A stretch of 64,000 nucleotides of DNA from Paenibacillus selenitireducens (GTDB lineage Bacteria; Bacillota; Bacilli; Paenibacillales; Paenibacillaceae). Position numbers and translations under genes: made by a program. Of this stretch, positions 60,852 to 64,000 are shown piece after piece. Location of the stretch: contig NZ_MSZX01000001.1 in the NCBI RefSeq assembly GCF_002021565.1, forward strand, positions 744,027 to 808,026, given 5' to 3'. The notes under the pieces were generated by a model. That model did no database searches and had not been told where the DNA came from. It saw only the letters and a program-made list of their open reading frames with translations. Numbering within the stretch: position 1 is the stretch's first letter; the number at the start of each line of letters is the position of its first letter.

Positions 60852-61843
60852 AGAACAAATTGCTCCATATCTTATTTCGCTATGGATCCATTATTGTGAT
60901 CTTAGGTGTTATACTATTTTTCTCGCTTACATTACCGCATTTTTTTAGCTATGCGAATCTAACAGACATTCTTCGTTCCATTTCTATCGTGACGTTTGTT
61001 GCGATAGGCGTGACGCTTTCGCTTATCGTCGATGGGTTCGATCTTTCCGTAGGATCCACGGTCTCGATCGCGACCGTCGTCTCCGCGTCCATGATGGTAT
61101 GGTATGAACAACCCATATATATTGTCATTGGTGTACCGCTTCTGATTGGTGCGGCGATTGGTTGTATTAATGCCTTCTTTATTGTGAAGGTACGAATTCC
61201 CGATTTACTTGCGACGCTTGCCATTATGTATATCGTGTCAGGATTGCATAAGACGTATACATCAGGTTATTCCATCTATAACAACATGCAATTTCAAGAT
61301 GGGACGAAAGCGCCAGGGAAATTTAGTGAATCGTTCCTATGGTTAGGTCAGGGAGAATGGTTGGGCATTCCAGTTCCTGTCATTTTGTTGATTATTGCCG
61401 TAGCTGTTGTTCATGTGTTTTTGACGTATACTCGATTTGGCCGACAAATGTATGTGACAGGCGGGAACGAAGAAGCAGCCCGCTTGTCGGGGATCAAGGT
61501 GAAAAAGGTTCGTACATTGGCTTATGTGGCATCGGGCGTATTTGCGGCTTTTGGCGGCGTTTTATTTGCTGCACGAATTGGATCTGGTCAAATTGATGCG
61601 GGTGCGCCCCTCTTAATGGAGGCCGTAGCTGCCGTGTTTGTCGGATTCTCGATTATGGGTGCGGGCAAGCCGAACGTCATTGGCACATTTTTTGGCGCCG
61701 TATTGATTGGGGTCCTTGTCAATGGACTAACGATGATGAATGTGCAATATTTCATGCATGACATTATCAAAGGGATTGTACTCGTACTGGCGCTCTCCGT
61801 GACCTTTTACTATCTATACCGTACGCGTTCAGGCAAAAATTAA
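60848..61843 (+). CDS. sugar ABC transporter permease (RbsC type)
   Basis: A 331-residue membrane permease with about nine hydrophobic segments. It has the family motifs GVTLSLIVDGFDLSVGSTV, AAIGCINAFFIVKVRIPDLLATLA (split), the ATPase-contact GGNEEAARLSGI loop and a C-terminal GKPNVIGTFFGA. It completes the operon. No sugar-catabolic gene or repressor is adjacent. Confidence 0.93.
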   Translation: MKNKLLHILFRYGSIIVILGVILFFSLTLPHFFSYANLTDILRSISIVTFVAIGVTLSLIVDGFDLSVGSTVSIATVVSASMMVWYEQPIYIVIGVPLLIGAAIGCINAFFIVKVRIPDLLATLAIMYIVSGLHKTYTSGYSIYNNMQFQDGTKAPGKFSESFLWLGQGEWLGIPVPVILLIIAVAVVHVFLTYTRFGRQMYVTGGNEEAARLSGIKVKKVRTLAYVASGVFAAFGGVLFAARIGSGQIDAGAPLLMEAVAAVFVGFSIMGAGKPNVIGTFFGAVLIGVLVNGLTMMNVQYFMHDIIKGIVLVLALSVTFYYLYRTRSGKN

Positions 61844-61893
61844 GAAATATGCCGATTTTTTGGATGAAAATGCCGCAAAACCCTTGAGAGCAC

Positions 61894-61922
61894 TTGAAAT
61901 TCACTCCCCAGTGTATTACTAT
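61894..61922 (+). promoter_or_regulatory. sigma-A promoter of hup
   Basis: TTGAAA (61894-61899) and TACTAT (61917-61922) are 17 bp apart. A second -10, TATAAT at 61988-61993, has no good -35 and may be another start site. Confidence 0.6.
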
Positions 61923-62057
61923 AAGTTTGTTCCTGCCTGCACGAAGGTGCTGGGCCGTTTTGGGAAAGGCAAATTTCCACGTGAATGTATAATTTTCAGC
62001 GAAACGGTAAGAAAGTATGATAACGGAGCATAATCCTTCTGGGGAGGTGAAAAGAGC

Positions 62058-62330
62058 ATGAACAAATCAGAATTGGTTGCACAAGTTGCTGAAGCGACAG
62101 AACTTTCGAAGAAAGATGTCACGAAGGCAGTTGACGCGGTATTTGACGCCATTTCCGCAGCGCTTCAAAACGGTGATAAAGTTCAATTGGTTGGCTTCGG
62201 TAACTTCGAAGTACGCGAACGTTCCGCTCGTAAGGGTCGCAATCCGCAAACGGGTCAAGAAATCGAAATTCCAGCTAGCAAGATCCCAGCTTTCAAACCG
62301 GGTAAAGCACTTAAAGACGGAATTAAATAA
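62058..62330 (+). CDS. hup: DNA-binding protein HU
   Basis: The main nucleoid-packaging protein. It has 90 residues, the typical length, beginning [20 protein letters not shown]. It shows [21 protein letters not shown], the DNA-binding beta arm with the intercalating Pro, and [17 protein letters not shown]. Position before mtrB matches hbs in Bacillus. ATG 62058 follows GGGGAGG. Confidence 0.97.
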   Translation: MNKSELVAQVAEATELSKKDVTKAVDAVFDAISAALQNGDKVQLVGFGNFEVRERSARKGRNPQTGQEIEIPASKIPAFKPGKALKDGIK

Positions 62331-62364
62331 ACGATTGTACATATTTTAGTGTTTTAGAATTAGA

Positions 62365-62394
62365 CCGTGACCGTTGTTCACGGCTTTTTCTTTT
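62365..62394 (+). terminator. short hairpin terminator after hup
   Basis: CCGTGA and TCACGG form a 6-bp stem with a CCGTTGT loop, followed by a T-rich run. Its 3' arm is shared with a longer hairpin (62372-62423), so the two cannot form together. Confidence 0.6.
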
Positions 62395-62423
62395 CCTAAA
62401 GGGATGAAAAGCCGTGAACAACG
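62372..62423 (+). repeat. 17-bp perfect inverted repeat in the mtrB leader
   Basis: CGTTGTTCACGGCTTTT (62372-62388) is complementary to AAAAGCCGTGAACAACG (62407-62423) across an 18-nt loop. It ends 6 nt before the mtrB ribosome binding site and competes with the shorter terminator hairpin. Confidence 0.85.
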
Positions 62424-62446
62424 CTTAAGAAGGAGGGGAAACGTAG

Positions 62447-62680
62447 GTGGAAGAGAATTTGAACAACAGCAGTGCGGAGTATTTTATCGTGAAAGCCAAA
62501 GCGCAGGGCGTGCAAGTCATCGGCTTAACTCGCGGGCAAGATACGCGTTTCCATCATACTGAAAAGTTAGATAAAGGCGAAGTGCTTATTGCTCAATTTA
62601 CAGAACACACTTCTGCCGTGAAAATCCGTGGAAGCGCCACTGTCCTGACGAAATACGGTACAGTCGAAACCGACGGATAG
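62447..62680 (+). CDS. mtrB: trp RNA-binding attenuation protein (TRAP)
   Basis: Forms an 11-subunit ring that, with tryptophan, wraps GAG/UAG-rich leader RNA and stops trp operon expression. The 77-residue protein has the family body [53 protein letters not shown] in four stretches of strands, with the RNA-contact Lys/Lys/Arg residues present. GTG 62447 is 8 nt after AAGGAGGGG. The mtrA (GTP cyclohydrolase I) gene that precedes it in Bacillus is absent here. Confidence 0.95.
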   Translation: MEENLNNSSAEYFIVKAKAQGVQVIGLTRGQDTRFHHTEKLDKGEVLIAQFTEHTSAVKIRGSATVLTKYGTVETDG

Positions 62681-62685
62681 AAATT

Positions 62686-62707
62686 GCAGGCATAGCCTGC
62701 TTTTTTT
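62686..62707 (+). terminator. terminator of mtrB
   Basis: GCAGGC-ATA-GCCTGC followed by seven T; the same stem sequence is seen before cmk. Confidence 0.85.
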
Positions 62708-62773
62708 GATTGTACAATGCTAGTGTAGGGTATTCTCTGGACGAGATCGTCCATGGAAAAGGAGCGCGATGAG

Positions 62774-63313
62774 ATGCGTTTGGTTAAACCGTTCACACTA
62801 GCTTGTATAGGTTCCATGGTGATCGCTATGATGCTCACGATATTTTCGCAAGGAGTTATAAAATCCAGGGGCGTGCCAGAAAGCTTGCCCGTAATTTCAG
62901 AGTTGTCTCCATTGACAATAAATGAGAATAACCTGGTTGATGCATTATCGGAGCTGCCTTTGACCCTGCGTTACAGCAAGGTGTCATGGAATGCTTCTAC
63001 GTTAGCGATTGACGTGCATGTCAAGAAAATGCAGCATACCTCTGAATCCATTTACGAGAATATGGCGAAGCTCATCTTATTCAGTTTTGCGCAGACGACC
63101 AATGTGAATCAGTTATTTCTTCGATTTGTTGAAGAGGATGAAGCCGTAGGGCGTGGCAAGAGCTTACTGTTAGCTCTCGATGTGCGAAGGGATGAACTTC
63201 GTGAAGAAGAATTGCAAATCCTGCGATCGCTTCAAGGTGAGCCGGATTCCGTGCTCAAGGAGCGTTTGCATTTACGGTATACAACCTTATGGCGTAACGA
63301 ATTCAAGTCATGA
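62774..63313 (+). CDS. membrane-anchored hypothetical protein
   Basis: A 179-residue protein that I do not recognise. It has one N-terminal membrane segment (FTLACIGSMVIAMMLTIFSQG) and a mixed alpha/beta outer part with two charged helices at the end (RRDELREEELQIL, LKERLHLRY). ATG 62774 is preferred because AAAAGGAGCG lies 7-8 nt upstream; ATG 62753 precedes that site. It stands between mtrB and hepS. Confidence 0.7.
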   Translation: MRLVKPFTLACIGSMVIAMMLTIFSQGVIKSRGVPESLPVISELSPLTINENNLVDALSELPLTLRYSKVSWNASTLAIDVHVKKMQHTSESIYENMAKLILFSFAQTTNVNQLFLRFVEEDEAVGRGKSLLLALDVRRDELREEELQILRSLQGEPDSVLKERLHLRYTTLWRNEFKS

Positions 63314-63368
63314 AAAAACTTTATTGTAAAAAAAGCGAATGAGATGCAGTGCGTGGGTAAATAACTTA

Positions 63369-63377
63369 TGCTATAAT
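63369..63377 (+). promoter_or_regulatory. extended -10 promoter of hepS
   Basis: TGCTATAAT is a full extended -10 (TG-n-TATAAT) 59 bp before the hepS start. No good -35 is seen, as is usual for this class. Confidence 0.55.
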
Positions 63378-63435
63378 AATTTAGATTGCTTAGTTTACAG
63401 AATTTTGTACTCGCAGTATGTTCGGAGGCTTCTTA

Positions 63436-64000
63436 ATGAAACGTTATCGCGTACCTGAATTAGCTCAAAAGTATATGAAGCATGACATGATCAGCAACAA
63501 CATGGAGATGCCCGTTTTTCCGGACACTCGCATTCGTTTGTTGTCTGTTTTTTTGGATAAAAATCCAGTTGCCAAACGGCATAGCGAACTTTATTCGCTT
63601 GCAACTTCCTTGGTGCAAATGGCGCTTGATACGCACGATCTGATCGATCCATCGGATGAGATTAAGCCGGAGCGTGAGATGCGTACGCGTCAAGTGAACG
63701 TGTTAGCGGGTGATTTTTTTAGCAGTCGGTTCTACCAACTGCTCGCTCAAGCCGGTGAAGTGGATATGATTCGGCAGTTAAGCGATGCTGTTGCTGAAGT
63801 GAATCGTCTGAAAATGAATTTGTACATGCGTATGAAACAGTGCTTGTTGACGACGGAGGAATACACGTCTACCTTAGTACAATTGAAGACGCAGTTATTT
63901 ACAGCGTTTAATCAACTCGTTGATGACGTGAACAAGAAGTTCTGGCCAGAGCTGCTTCAAGCATTTACACTATGTGAAATCGTTCGCGAAGAGCTGTCAA
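63436..64000 (+). CDS. hepS: heptaprenyl diphosphate synthase component I (partial)
   Basis: The small subunit of the enzyme that makes the C35 side chain of menaquinone-7. Only the first 188 codons are in the window and the frame is open to the end. Recognisable is the family pattern around LATSLVQMALDTHDLI, then RQVNVLAGDFFSSRFYQLLA and a helix with EVNRLKMNLY. Location after mtrB matches the Bacillus hepS-menH-hepT cluster, which should continue beyond the window. Confidence 0.88.
   Translation, partial: MKRYRVPELAQKYMKHDMISNNMEMPVFPDTRIRLLSVFLDKNPVAKRHSELYSLATSLVQMALDTHDLIDPSDEIKPEREMRTRQVNVLAGDFFSSRFYQLLAQAGEVDMIRQLSDAVAEVNRLKMNLYMRMKQCLLTTEEYTSTLVQLKTQLFTAFNQLVDDVNKKFWPELLQAFTLCEIVREELS

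Noticed and set aside
1-64000. CRISPR arrays, tRNA or rRNA genes, insertion sequences, prophage or defence islands
   Set aside because: No regular spacer-repeat array, clover-leaf gene, transposase, integrase or phage structural gene is seen. The window is mainly core chromosome, and a new defence or mobile system is not supported here.

Overview
The window is a stretch of chromosome from an endospore-forming, low-to-moderate GC Firmicute. Protein similarity by eye and gene order point to the family Paenibacillaceae, most likely Paenibacillus. The supporting evidence is a full set of sporulation genes (spoIIAA-spoIIAB-sigF, spoVAA/AB/AF, spmAB, ytfJ, spoVIF, spoIVA, ypeB), Gram-positive ribosome binding sites, frequent GTG and TTG starts, a type 2 IPP isomerase, TRAP (mtrB) and a Bacillus-like gene order. 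It is mainly core genome: I see no rRNA, tRNA, CRISPR array, prophage or intact insertion sequence.

Layout. 1-4.0 kb: a small HNH-repeat protein, pyrimidine-nucleoside phosphorylase, and a PadR-controlled drug exporter. 4.4-7.3 kb: dacF-spoIIAA-spoIIAB-sigF, the forespore sigma-factor operon. 7.3-9.9 kb: a Zn/Cd/Pb efflux ATPase with its ArsR-type repressor, placed between sigF and the spoVA genes. 10.1-12.9 kb: a reduced spoVA set (AA, AB, AF). 13.0-15.0 kb: lysA and ppiB. 15.2-19.1 kb: an FMN riboswitch and the ribD-ribE-ribBA-ribH operon. 19.2-20.5 kb: scpAB. 20.7-22.9 kb: an AraC/GyrI-like regulator and ytfIJ. 23.1-25.5 kb: dacB-spmA-spmB (spore cortex). 25.6-32.6 kb: a very small amidase-like protein, rluB, and resABCDE (cytochrome c maturation plus a two-component system). 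32.7-34.6 kb: serA behind a T-box leader, on the minus strand. 34.8-38.9 kb: cell-envelope and hypothetical genes. 39.1-41.2 kb: a Fur-box-preceded pair of siderophore permeases. 41.4-46.9 kb: mecA, prsW, a 49-residue Cys protein, ypeB, a PilZ protein, ypfB, cmk and plsC. 47.0-53.4 kb: the S1 homologue ypfD, fni, yphA, der, plsY, gpsA and spoVIF. 53.5-56.2 kb: two ferredoxin-like proteins, a lipoprotein and the bdbD-bdbC disulfide pair. 56.5-61.8 kb: spoIVA and a sugar ABC transporter. 62.0 kb to the end: HU, mtrB, an anchored hypothetical protein and the start of hepS.

How it works together. Several modules serve sporulation and germination: sigma-F control, DPA-related SpoVA/GerA-type proteins, cortex synthesis, coat anchoring and YpeB. 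Others are housekeeping: riboflavin, lysine and serine synthesis, chromosome condensation, phospholipid and isoprenoid synthesis, and respiration. Regulation visible in the DNA includes an FMN riboswitch, a T-box, a Fur box, a sigma-H promoter, a sigma-G-like promoter, a sigma-E-like promoter, and palindromic operators before the exporter and metal-ATPase operons.

I did not find a convincing new multi-gene system. The most interesting leads are small: a perfect 16-bp inverted repeat wrapped around the serA promoter, mutually exclusive hairpins before mtrB, overlapping palindromes before resA, a minimal amidase-like protein next to cortex genes, a Val in place of the first Gly of the GpsA nucleotide-binding motif, and loci that lack expected partners (spoVAC/AD/AE, sleB, mtrA).
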